Positions 19,049 through 26,974 of a stretch of DNA of 64,000 nucleotides are shown here, one piece after another; position 1 is the stretch's first letter, and every line of letters begins with the position of its first letter. The stretch comes from Mayamaea pseudoterrestris (Eukaryota > Bacillariophyta > Bacillariophyceae > Sellaphorales > Sellaphoraceae): positions 310,001 through 374,000 of the forward strand of contig BROI01000017.1 in NCBI GenBank assembly GCA_027923505.1. Reading direction: 5' to 3'. The translations under genes were made by a program, and so were the position numbers. The notes below the pieces were generated by a model. The model did not search any database. It was given only the letters and a program-made list of their open reading frames with translations, and was not told the origin of the DNA.

Positions 19049-19148
19049 TTGTCCCTCCGCGCGGAAACGGCGGTCGCCATGGCGCATCGCCCAGTTTACA
19101 AGTTTACAACATAAATATACTCCTTCACGCCGAGCATACTATCCTAGC

Positions 19149-20042
19149 ATGGCATCGGATGCGGCAGCGATATTTGATTCCCTCTCGGCAACCTTTCCAG
19201 CTGACGATGACGACGACGATGAAGATGATTCCGATAATGAGGACCAAGACGAGGAAACAGATGCTGCTCCTGCAGCAGCACCCGTGGAGGACGAACCACC
19301 AGCCTCGCCCACTGACAATGAAGAGGCAGATCCGTCATCTTCCGACTATCACAAACCAATCACCTCTGTACCGACTCTAGATTTACTCTACGGATTGCGT
19401 GAATTAGGGCGGGAAGCTCTTTGCTGGCAGCTGAGTAGCGCCAAGCCAGGCAATGGCGTTGAGCAGTTGCTTGACGCTTCGCTCGATACGTACTGGCAGA
19501 GCGATGGCAATGCGCAGCCGCACTGGATTCAGCTCCACTTTGGACGCCGCGTCGCCATTAGTCATGTATGTCTCTATCTCGACTTCCAACTCGATGAGAG
19601 CTACACGCCGCGCAAGGTGATCGTTGAGATTGGACTGACGCAGCAAGACTTCATTCCAGCCTGTGCGCCCGTCGAGCTCATGGACCCGACTGGTTGGTGC
19701 ATCATTCCTCTTCAATCGCCACCTGATCCACTGGATGATCCGGTGCATGCCGACTCGCATCGAAACCTTGTCAAGACGCATCTCATCCGCGTTTCCGTCT
19801 TGTCCATGCATCAGAATGGACGCGACACGCACGTGCGACACATGCATTTGTATGGGCCACGCATCAACACCAATGTATTAATGGGAACGAACAACCAGGG
19901 TTTGGCGTGGGAGACGAGTTCGCCTGCGGCGGCGGCGGCGGATCAAAGCATGACGCCTGGCAGTGCTGAAAACAGACGCTTGAATCGTCGAGAGGTTGGC
20001 GAAAGCTTGGGTATGTTGCAAGCATTCTCTTCAATTCGATAG
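19149..20042 (+). CDS. APC10: Anaphase-promoting complex subunit 10 (APC10/DOC1)
   Basis: Single exon, 297 residues from the ATG at 19149; an upstream in-frame ATG at 18951 overlaps the divergent gene and adds unlike sequence. An acidic, Pro/Ala-rich N-terminus of about 70 residues precedes the DOC domain: LGREALCWQLSSAKPGNGVE, LLDASLDTYWQSDGNAQPHW, then IQLHFGRRVAISHVCLYLDF. This beta-jellyroll forms part of the degron receptor of the APC/C ubiquitin ligase with the Cdc20 or Cdh1 activator. The chain ends in Ile-Arg, the IR tail that in known APC10 proteins docks onto a TPR subunit (CDC27/APC3). Both the DOC domain and the IR tail are visible, so identification is firm. Confidence 0.94.
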   Translation: MASDAAAIFDSLSATFPADDDDDDEDDSDNEDQDEETDAAPAAAPVEDEPPASPTDNEEADPSSSDYHKPITSVPTLDLLYGLRELGREALCWQLSSAKPGNGVEQLLDASLDTYWQSDGNAQPHWIQLHFGRRVAISHVCLYLDFQLDESYTPRKVIVEIGLTQQDFIPACAPVELMDPTGWCIIPLQSPPDPLDDPVHADSHRNLVKTHLIRVSVLSMHQNGRDTHVRHMHLYGPRINTNVLMGTNNQGLAWETSSPAAAAADQSMTPGSAENRRLNRREVGESLGMLQAFSSIR

Positions 20043-20419
20043 CCTGGTGTAAATATACTGTCAAAGCTTTGCCTTGTAGAGGTTTTCTTTATTTTCTACG
20101 CAACCAAACTGCAATCACCTAAACTATTGCTTTTTAAGAGTAGGTTAAAAAATACGAAATATACTAAAGATTAATGTAAATTCGAGTGTGGCGACATTAT
20201 TTTAGCTGCAGATCTTCTCCTCTATCGTTTCGGAAACTTGCTCTTGGCCGCGGAGCAACAATGGTCCACAAAACGCAGTGAACCAGGCTTCTCCGTTTGT
20301 TCAGCATCCTCCCAAAGAGGATGCGTCATTCAGGCTTCGTGCAAGCTTGTTCAACAAACGAGTTAATTCACCAACAGCTGCCATTGCGAAATTACTACTC
20401 TACATGCATCGCTCGGCAG
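20043..20419. other. Convergent 3' region of APC10 and selenoprotein peroxiredoxin
   Basis: 377 bp shared by two converging 3' ends. On the minus strand there is an AATAAA at about 20090, and the strongest hairpin is the candidate SECIS at 20291-20362. Confidence 0.5.
20291..20362 (-). promoter_or_regulatory. Candidate SECIS-like stem-loop in peroxiredoxin 3' region (non-canonical)
   Basis: On the minus strand, ATGA (20329-20326) and TGA (20303-20301) flank an 8-bp perfect hairpin GCATCCTC/GAGGATGC with a 5-nt loop. An outer stem, CTCGTTTGTT against AACAAACGGAG, closes the structure asymmetrically. ATGA and TGA around a helix resemble the SECIS quartet. Against it: the apical loop lacks the usual AA, the helix is short, and the 5' internal loop is large. 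It lies 58-129 nt past the stop codon, a suitable place for a SECIS. I treat it as a candidate only. Confidence 0.3.
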
Positions 20420-21144
20420 CTACGTGGCTGCTTTAATGGCTTTCATCATGGCTTCCGACAAAACGCTACTTGGATCCTTGTCTCCAGCGGGGTCATCCTC
20501 CGACTCGGCAACATGAATGACTTTGATGACTCCATCATCCGCATAAATGGCGTGACGCTTGCATCTATTATACAATCCCAATTCTTGCGGACCAGGATGA
20601 GTCATTTCCATGTCGAGTGCTCGCGTCAGATTGCCTGCTGGGTCCGCCATGAAAATGAGCATGGAAAGTCCAATCCTTTGATCCTTGGCCCAAGCCTGCA
20701 TGACGGCTGCATCATTTACCGCGTAAACAATAACATCACTGATTCCCAACTTGCGCAAGGCGTCTTGGTGCGCGAGATAGTCAGGGACTTGCTTTGTGGA
20801 TCAGGTGGGAGTGCTGTGTTAAAATGTGGAATTAAAAAAGCGTGCATGTTGTGAGCTTGAAATCCTATGATACCCAGCGTGCCAATTACGAGCAATACAA
20901 CTGCAATCACTTCAAGTGTAATGTATACTTACAAAGCTCCCGGCAATCCAAGCAAAAGAACCTTCTTTCCTTTCGCGTACTCGGCAAGGTTGTAATTCTT
21001 TGGTGGCCATCCAAGATGCAAATCCACCGACGGAAGCTTCTCGCCAACCGAGGCAAAGGACCGCAACCCGACGTGACGCGTCAAGCGTGACATTGACGCT
21101 TGATTCAAGAGAAACGTGGAGCTCCGGCAAAGAGCGCTCATCAT
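20420..21144 (-). CDS. Peroxiredoxin-5-like selenoprotein (in-frame TGA at the peroxidatic position), mitochondrial
   Basis: Two exons: 21144-20933 and 20813-20420, with an intron at 20932-20814 (GTAAGT...ACAG), 201 residues if TGA is read. Start is the first ATG pair at 21144. The N-terminus (LTRHVGLRSFASVGEKLPSV) looks like a mitochondrial presequence. Splicing yields LLLGLPGA/FTPT-U-STKQVPDYLAHQ, where U is the TGA at 20803-20801 (residue ~75). In Prx5 enzymes this block is PGAFTPxCS, so the TGA replaces the peroxidatic Cys exactly. The frame then continues open for ~125 conserved residues (VIVYAVNDAAVMQAWAKD, RHAIYADDGVIKVIHV) to a TAG stop. Prx5 reduces hydrogen peroxide, alkyl peroxides and peroxynitrite; Sec should raise reactivity. 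Selenocysteine is inferred from homology and frame; a canonical SECIS was not confirmed. Divergent from the gene at 21313. Confidence 0.85.
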
Positions 21145-21213
21145 GGTGGAGTGGTGTGGTTGTGACGCATCGATCGAATGGTTCGCTTCGATCCTTCGAT
21201 GGAATGCTGTAGT

Positions 21214-21224
21214 CGTACCGGTAC
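21214..21224. promoter_or_regulatory. CGTACCGGTAC element in divergent promoter
   Basis: CGTACCGGTAC lies 70 bp before the peroxiredoxin ATG (21144) and 89 bp before the ATG at 21313, again near the middle of a divergent pair. A CTT-rich run follows at about 21289-21306. Confidence 0.35.
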
Positions 21225-21312
21225 TGAATCTCAATGTCTTTCCGGTTTTTCTACGACATTACCATGACCGACGTCGAGACGCAGACCACTTCTTCTTCTT
21301 CTTCCTCTCACC

Positions 21313-22020
21313 ATGGCAGCCCTTGCGCAATCCAACAGGACACTCAGAATCTCAGCAGTGACTTTGCGGAGATCATCTAGCGTGATAGAGAGAATAAATG
21401 GATTTCATATTCGGTTCAGTTCGTCCGCGGGGTCACGCGTTGAACGACTCGGCGACCACCCCTACGGATCGCGACAATATCGGCTAGTCAATCGACAAGC
21501 GGAAACCGTCCTTGCGTCTATACATGCTCATCGCAACATCATATTCGGCGCCAGAGTTCATCAAGAAGGCTATTCGATGTCGAAAGCGTGTCAGACTCTT
21601 TTGATAGAAGCCGTTTTGGATGCTGGTTCCAATGGAGAGCAACCACAGTCAATGGCTGCCTTACACGGCCTTTGTGAATGGGTTGTTCAGCAGGGACTGG
21701 AACCTTCCAATTCAGCATCCAGCACGATTCAATCAATAACTGACAATATTCAGTTGGAAGCAGTGAAAGCCATTGCCACGAACACTCCTAGACCGGGACA
21801 TTCCGTCGTCGGACAAGGTACGCATCGCGATGCAGGCGATGCATGGGAGCATCTTGCTCGCGAGTTTGTCCAAAGCAAGGCTGCTACTGACAGTGACGAT
21901 GAATGTGTCTTGCACCAAAGAAATGGTGGACAACTTGTGGAGATTGAGCTCTTGGCCGACACGAAACCAGAGTATTTGCAGTCAGCGGGTGGAGCCATGG
22001 CAAGGTTCTTTCTCTTATAA
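21313..22020 (+). CDS. Hypothetical protein, probably mitochondrial
   Basis: Single exon, 235 residues, ATG at 21313 in a CCATGG context. The first ~35 residues are Arg/Ser-rich without acids (SNRTLRISAVTLRRSSSVIE), like a mitochondrial presequence. The rest is a soluble, helix-rich sequence with YSMSKACQTLLIEAVLDAG and DAWEHLAREFVQSKA. I recognise no family. It is divergent from the peroxiredoxin gene (168 bp between starts) and so probably shares its promoter region, and it converges with the plastid membrane protein gene, with 73 bp between the two stops. Confidence 0.6.
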   Translation: MAALAQSNRTLRISAVTLRRSSSVIERINGFHIRFSSSAGSRVERLGDHPYGSRQYRLVNRQAETVLASIHAHRNIIFGARVHQEGYSMSKACQTLLIEAVLDAGSNGEQPQSMAALHGLCEWVVQQGLEPSNSASSTIQSITDNIQLEAVKAIATNTPRPGHSVVGQGTHRDAGDAWEHLAREFVQSKAATDSDDECVLHQRNGGQLVEIELLADTKPEYLQSAGGAMARFFLL

Positions 22021-22093
22021 GCAATGACATGCTACTATATACAAACATTTTTTCTTCTATTACATCACTAAAAGGTTCTTTGACTTGCAAGTT

Positions 22094-23084
22094 TTATTCA
22101 AACTCGGCCTTTCTCGAATCTGGCTCCTCCGACGTGTTGTTTGTTCGTCTCTCCATGGCCGTCACAATGCTAATGAGACTCGTAGCTGCCAAAACTATTG
22201 ATCCCACTTCCAGAGGACCAAATGTACGTGCCGTGAATGCTCGCTGCATGAGCTTCACAACGTAGCTGTAAAACAAGCCCCCAACGTGTCGGCCGTAGCG
22301 CAAGCCTTGTCCCGACCCAGAACTCACGCCGCGATTGACAATGGATATCATCAGCAACAGACCCGAAAAAGCCAACCCCGCAATGCCAGTTCCCATGCGG
22401 CCTCCATCGTAGTGAAAGTATGTCCGACATGCAAGCATGTAAGCGAACCCAAGCATGCCAAAGACAAAGTGAGCGTTTGTTCCAAGCCATGGCACGTTAA
22501 AGTCGCGAATCAGCAGGTGCCTGCGACAAGCATGATGAGAGGCATTAGGCTTACATGTAACTTTTATAAGCTCCTTTAGCATGTACGTATTAGAACTTAC
22601 CATACACTTTCGGCTGGAGCAATTTGCATTTCCGTCAATTGGTTGACAGCCACCGTGGCCCACATGACACTAATGAGCTCCGACAAGAGACTCAGCATGG
22701 CTACAACCTGATATGACAGTCGAAGGCCTCGTTTAAAGCTGCCTTCTGGTTTTTCTTCATTCTTCATGGGCAGTGGATTGAGAAAACCAAGTGGCATGAG
22801 AGCTCCAGCTGTAAAGATGGGAAAGAATTATGAGTCGGACTCCATTGCGTCCAATGTCCACTTCACGCATGACTGAATCACTCACCTATAATTGAAGCAG
22901 GCGTCTTCATGTTGTTGAAAAGTGAAATGGCGTCGGGTCCGTACTGAGCCAATTGAAGCGTCGTCGAAGGTGAAGCTTTTGGCATGTTTCTCGTCGCACC
23001 CGTAAGAATGGCGCGTGGGGAAAACCCCGTCGACATGGACGCAAAGCAGCAGGAGATGACAACAGCGAGTAGACGACTCTTCAT
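22094..23084 (-). CDS. Plastid-targeted multi-pass membrane protein of unknown function
   Basis: Three exons: 23084-22886, 22808-22601 and 22520-22094, with introns at 22885-22809 (GTGAGT...ACAG) and 22600-22521 (GTAAGT...GCAG), 277 residues. The signal peptide ends ASMSTG|FSP, the complex-plastid pattern. About four hydrophobic segments follow: PASII/AGALMPLGFL, SYQVVAMLSLLSELISVMWA, FVFGMLGFAYMLACRTYF and GIAGLAFSGLLLMISIV, with a last one near SIVLAATSLISIV. The C-terminus is charged. It probably resides in the thylakoid or a plastid envelope membrane. I recognise no family with confidence. Splice phases join in frame and give a continuous conserved-looking segment (ESVW/HLLIRDFNVPWLGTN). 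Confidence 0.78.
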
Positions 23085-23178
23085 GGCAAGCTACAGACAA
23101 CAATATAAGTTGTGCGCTCCATCTTAATCACGTTGATGCGTTTCTTTCGAATCCTTCGAAACTCGGCAAAATTTGAAA

Positions 23179-23187
23179 ACCGGTACG
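23179..23187. promoter_or_regulatory. ACCGGTACG element in divergent promoter
   Basis: ACCGGTACG (complement CGTACCGGT) lies 95 bp from the ATG at 23084 and 157 bp from the ATG at 23344, in a third divergent gene pair. Confidence 0.3.
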
Positions 23188-23343
23188 ACTTTTTGTCACT
23201 CTCGACAACCGATCGGGAACCCTCGAAGATGTTCTCGCGAAACGCGCTGGTGCAGCGTATTGCGCATGCAATCAATCCAGGCTTGCATCGTGGAGAGTCT
23301 AAATGATAGATACAATGGCTAGTAGTGTTGTGATTGAGTCAAT

Positions 23344-24348
23344 ATGACTGCTGAAAGTAAGACTGCGAGCGACAACGATGAGAATTCTGCTGCCGACAAA
23401 GAACACCGGGCTGATCGAAAGAATGACGACGATGAAAGCGACGAAGAGGACGATGAACATCGCAAAGACTTTGGAGCAGAAGCAGCCGGCGTCGTCCGGG
23501 GCGTCTCTCGATCCATTGGTCGTTCACTCGCTCGATCGCCCATTGGAAGGCTTCCGCAGTCGATTCCAACGGCAATCAAGCCATCCACGGCGCGACAAAT
23601 TGCAAGGATGACGGACCGCGTGTCAAGCGGCCTGACATGGTATGGTGCCTACGAGGAGTCGTCTCAGGCTGCGGTTGCACCTAAACCACGCCCATGGCTT
23701 CGACAAGCAAAGGCATTTGCCATGTCCTTGGCGAGACACTCTGTACTTGGAACGCTTGTGTTTGAGACCTACGGGAAAGTCGTGACTTCATATACATCGG
23801 GCAAGGATCCTGATGAAGTCGATTTACTGGATGAGTATGCGCGAGCTCCCGTTCCACTCCACTATGTGGCAGGTTTTGCCGCGGGAGGCGTGCAGGGAGC
23901 TCTAGTATCAAGTCCAGCGATGTGGGAAGCTGCCAAGGCTTATCGAAACGCTGGATTGCTAGCGTCGCCGCTACATACTCCCTCATATGCTACTAGATTT
24001 GTGTCATTGAACACGTTGAACCATTCGTTGGCGCAGTCGCTACTATTTGGAAGCTATCAGGGAACAAAGCGACTTTTTGAGAATGCCTTGTTGGATGACT
24101 CATCGCCATCGTTTGGTATTGGCTACCTTTTTTGCTTTTCCATGGCTGGTGGTTTCGCTGGCCAGATACAGCATGTGTTTTCGCACTATAGCGAGCAAGT
24201 TTTTGGCTTGTCGGAGAATGAAATGCGAGTTGCTCCCTCCATGATGTTTCGAGGTTTCATCCACCCTAGTTTACGGTCCACCATGATGGCATTTCCCTCC
24301 AGTGCGATTGGATTTCTAGCTTTTGAGTACGGAAAGAAGTTTTTGTAA
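23344..24348 (+). CDS. Divergent mitochondrial carrier (SLC25-like) protein
   Basis: Single exon, 334 residues, ATG at 23344. A long, highly charged N-terminus (~60 residues of Asp, Glu and Lys) is followed by an Arg/Ser stretch. The C-terminal ~200 residues look like the carrier fold: YVAGFAAGGVQGALVSSPA, QSLLFGSYQGTKRLFEN, MAGGFAGQIQHVFSHYSEQV and FRGFIHPSLRSTMMAFPSSA, then GFLAFEYGKKF. The last block matches the carrier pattern (RG...LR...P..AI.F..YE). The canonical Px[DE]xx[KR] signatures are weak or missing (SSPAMWEAAK), so transport may be altered or lost. It is assigned by fold-level resemblance; the substrate is unknown and the acidic extension is unusual. Confidence 0.65.
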   Translation: MTAESKTASDNDENSAADKEHRADRKNDDDESDEEDDEHRKDFGAEAAGVVRGVSRSIGRSLARSPIGRLPQSIPTAIKPSTARQIARMTDRVSSGLTWYGAYEESSQAAVAPKPRPWLRQAKAFAMSLARHSVLGTLVFETYGKVVTSYTSGKDPDEVDLLDEYARAPVPLHYVAGFAAGGVQGALVSSPAMWEAAKAYRNAGLLASPLHTPSYATRFVSLNTLNHSLAQSLLFGSYQGTKRLFENALLDDSSPSFGIGYLFCFSMAGGFAGQIQHVFSHYSEQVFGLSENEMRVAPSMMFRGFIHPSLRSTMMAFPSSAIGFLAFEYGKKFL

Positions 24349-25034
24349 CACATTTACTCTGGCGAAGAAGGCACATGGGGGACGAAGCAGACGGGCAATG
24401 GACATTGATAAAGTATGCGCCCAATGCGCTTTCAGCTATGACTAGCTACTGTAAGTAAGAAATATTTGCAGAGAAAGCTTGTAGTAGCTTGTTACTCCTC
24501 GCAATGCCGGATAATTCATTAATCGTACGGTAGGAGTAGCTGACCTTCCACATACATGGTTGATCGAAAGACGAGCTGCATTGCACGGCCAAGGAACAAT
24601 GACCGCGACATTCCGACCAGCTGTTTGGGCGAGCTCGACCAGCCGAATTTAGCCTTCCGCGATTTACTATAAGCGATAAAGTATGCTGAACTTTCGAATC
24701 GACGTGGCGCGCCACAGGATACAGTGACGTACGCGTTAGTATTCCTTGGCGTCGCTAATGGATGGATATTGATCATAAATCTATGCAAAATTCCGATTTC
24801 GAGCGCCTGAGAGCAGCGACTGGCCACCATCAGCCACGCGCCGCGATGATCCACAAAACGCTTGCGTTGCCATCACTTAGTGTTGCAAGCCGACACTGCA
24901 ACTGCAAACCAACGACTCGTATTGTCTTCTGCTCCAGGGACACAGCCCAGCCACACGTCCATAGATCAGGAAAGCTAGCTACGCTATCAATCATTGATAC
25001 AAGAGTGAATCGCCTTTGCTACAAGAGATTGATC
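24349..25034. other. Intergenic region 5' of plastid ClpS gene
   Basis: 686 bp with no gene I can support. A plus-strand frame continuous with ClpS from 24762 precedes the obvious signal peptide and looks non-coding. Contains CGTACGG near 24528 and a TGACGTACG near 24725. Confidence 0.5.
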
Positions 25035-25541
25035 ATGTCCGCCGCCGTCCGAAAAATACTACTGCTCGCCGCCTTGATCGCCGCTACCGTTTCAGCCTTT
25101 GGTCCAATGGGTATGAGTCAGCGAGCAAGCAGCAGCTGCACTTCATCATCAAGTTCGCTATGGGGCATGCCGACAAGAGCATCCACTGAGATGTCAGGCC
25201 CTGCCATTCTCGACCGGCCGTCCACGTTGGAACGTCCGGCCGTCGAGACGGACCGCACCCTGGAACGCAATCCAACCAAGGAGCGTAAAGGCATGGGCGG
25301 CGAAGCTTGGGAGGTTCGCATCTACAACGACGGCCTCAACACGCGCGAGCATGTTGCGCGGTCTCTGGTGCAAATCACGGGCAAGACTGAGATGGAAGCC
25401 TACCAAACCATGATGCAGGCGCATCAAAATGGAATTGCTGTCGTCGGACGATGGGTCTATGAAGTTGCTGAGATGTATGCTGAAGGCCTTAAAAAGAATG
25501 GTATTGTTGCCGACATGGTTCCTGTCGACGAAGAGAAGTAA
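25035..25541 (+). CDS. clpS: Plastid ClpS-type adaptor of the Clp protease
   Basis: Single exon, 168 residues from the ATG at 25035. The signal peptide AALIAATVSA|FGPMGM shows the classic cleavage before Phe, followed by a Ser-rich transit region. Residues ~90-160 form the ClpS domain: WEVRIYNDGLNTREHVARSL, then MEAYQTMMQAHQNGIAVVGR. The Asn-Asp pair of YND and the His of AHQNG correspond to the N-degron-binding residues known from bacterial ClpS. ClpS delivers N-degron substrates to ClpC/ClpA-type chaperones of the Clp protease. The role here would be plastid stromal proteolysis. Length after cleavage is close to that of plastid ClpS1. Confidence 0.9.
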   Translation: MSAAVRKILLLAALIAATVSAFGPMGMSQRASSSCTSSSSSLWGMPTRASTEMSGPAILDRPSTLERPAVETDRTLERNPTKERKGMGGEAWEVRIYNDGLNTREHVARSLVQITGKTEMEAYQTMMQAHQNGIAVVGRWVYEVAEMYAEGLKKNGIVADMVPVDEEK

Positions 25542-26062
25542 AAGACGCCGGCGGTGCGATCTGCGCAGTCACAATTCAGTTTGGGACGCTATGACCGCCA
25601 GCTAATGGTTTTTGCTCTTTCTCTTGCCCGCCCGCCCACAATGTTGTCCACTGATAATGTGGAAGAAACCGTTTGGTGCGGCTTGTACAATACAAATCAC
25701 TACTTTTGTGCACGTGGGACACCACTTGTACACTGCTACATAATAATGCCAGACCTGGCTAAGTAACCCTAATTACAGATAATTTAACAACATGGGCGTC
25801 TGTTTATGATCTTGCAAATGGAAGGCATGTAGTGGGGATGTCGAAAGTTTAATTCCATTTAGCTGGCAGATTTGTTTCATACAGTTCATTGGTTGCATTG
25901 GTGTGGACTATCGCATCGCGGTACTTGTACCGGTAGGCATGCAAGAGGCTTATGTCCGGTCATAACTGGTGCGACACGGTCGAATTGACGACTGCAGTCA
26001 ATCTCGCGTTACATTACTGTACCTACCAACCTACCTATCCAACTACTCCTTTCTCTTTTACC
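25542..26062. other. Intergenic region 5' of coiled-coil protein gene
   Basis: 521 bp with no gene. GTACCGGTA at 25927-25935, 128 bp before the ATG at 26063, within the partly palindromic GGTACTTGTACC context. Confidence 0.45.
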
Positions 26063-26839
26063 ATGTCGAAGCGACTCAATAGTTCGGGCGAAAGTTCCGC
26101 GTGGACGCCACCAGCTTGGCTGTTTCCTGAAAATTCGTCGGTTCCTTCCACCGAAACAGTCGGTGCTGGGGGAAGACGCAACATGAACCATCCTTACTTG
26201 TCGGTGTCTATTCCGCCAGTACCACTAAAAGTCCGCAAGGCAATAGAAGCGAAACTTTCCGGTCAAGGTCAATATTTTCATGAGAAGAAGCATATTAACC
26301 AGCTCATGGCAAAACTTGCCGACCATCGCCACAAGCTTGCTGCTATGCAAGACAAGGTTTCAGAACTAGAAGCTCAGAAGGAACGCGGCCTCCGTGATAT
26401 TCGCGTCATGCAAGAGGAAAAGACGCAAAAGGCTCTCGAACAGATCGAGGCGGACATGCGAAAGCAGTTCTACGACGACCGCGAGCGCAAGGAGCAAACG
26501 TGGAAACGAGCGTTGCAGGACGAATTCGATGGACGGAAGCGACAACGATTGCAACAATACAAGACGGAAGATGCAGAAGCTGCACAGAAACGAATAGAGA
26601 GTGAGGCACGTATATTAGATGCTGTGGAAGCGTCGGACGCAGTCAAGGCCATTCGGAGTCAAGCTGCTACAAAGCGCGCTCAATGGCAAGCCCTTCAGCA
26701 AGAGCTCGAAACCTTGCAAGAGACAAAGTCTGAGATTGTGTGGTTGCTCAAGCAAGTCATCAAGGCAGAAGAGAAGAATAAAGCCAAGAAGGATGCGACT
26801 GTTTTGCCCGCAAAGCTAACTGTTCCAAAGCAAGCGTAG
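26063..26839 (+). CDS. Coiled-coil protein of unknown function
   Basis: Single exon, 258 residues from the ATG at 26063 in CCATGTC context; an upstream in-frame ATG at 25952 adds 37 unlike residues. The first ~55 residues are Pro/Ser-rich (SAWTPPAWLFPENSSVPSTE). Residues ~75-245 are a long charged helix with heptad-like spacing: KLADHRHKLAAMQDKVSELE, ALEQIEADMRKQFYDDRERK, ALQQELETLQETKSEIVWLL. The C-terminus is Lys-rich. No catalytic motif. A structural or nuclear role is possible but not deducible. It converges with the RBBP6-like gene; the two stops are 135 bp apart. Confidence 0.75.
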   Translation: MSKRLNSSGESSAWTPPAWLFPENSSVPSTETVGAGGRRNMNHPYLSVSIPPVPLKVRKAIEAKLSGQGQYFHEKKHINQLMAKLADHRHKLAAMQDKVSELEAQKERGLRDIRVMQEEKTQKALEQIEADMRKQFYDDRERKEQTWKRALQDEFDGRKRQRLQQYKTEDAEAAQKRIESEARILDAVEASDAVKAIRSQAATKRAQWQALQQELETLQETKSEIVWLLKQVIKAEEKNKAKKDATVLPAKLTVPKQA

Positions 26840-26974
26840 TTGGTAAGCACTGCAAATATACAGATGGGGCTATCGTTTTTGAGCCGAACTAATTCATTAA
26901 GAAACTGATGTATGTCACTTCTTTCATTCATTACTAGTAAGATCGTAGCCACAAGTTTGGTATGCCTGGCCCTT

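Noticed and set aside
18951-19148. N-terminal extension of APC10 from an upstream ATG
   Set aside because: It would overlap the start of the divergent hydrolase gene, and the sequence is unlike APC10; the ATG at 19149 gives a normal protein.
21280-21310. CTT-rich run as a microsatellite of note
   Set aside because: Short pyrimidine-rich 5' leader; common upstream of genes and not remarkable.
24446-24854. Overlapping minus-strand frames upstream of ClpS
   Set aside because: Composition is non-coding, no start context or splice pattern, and no recognisable motif.
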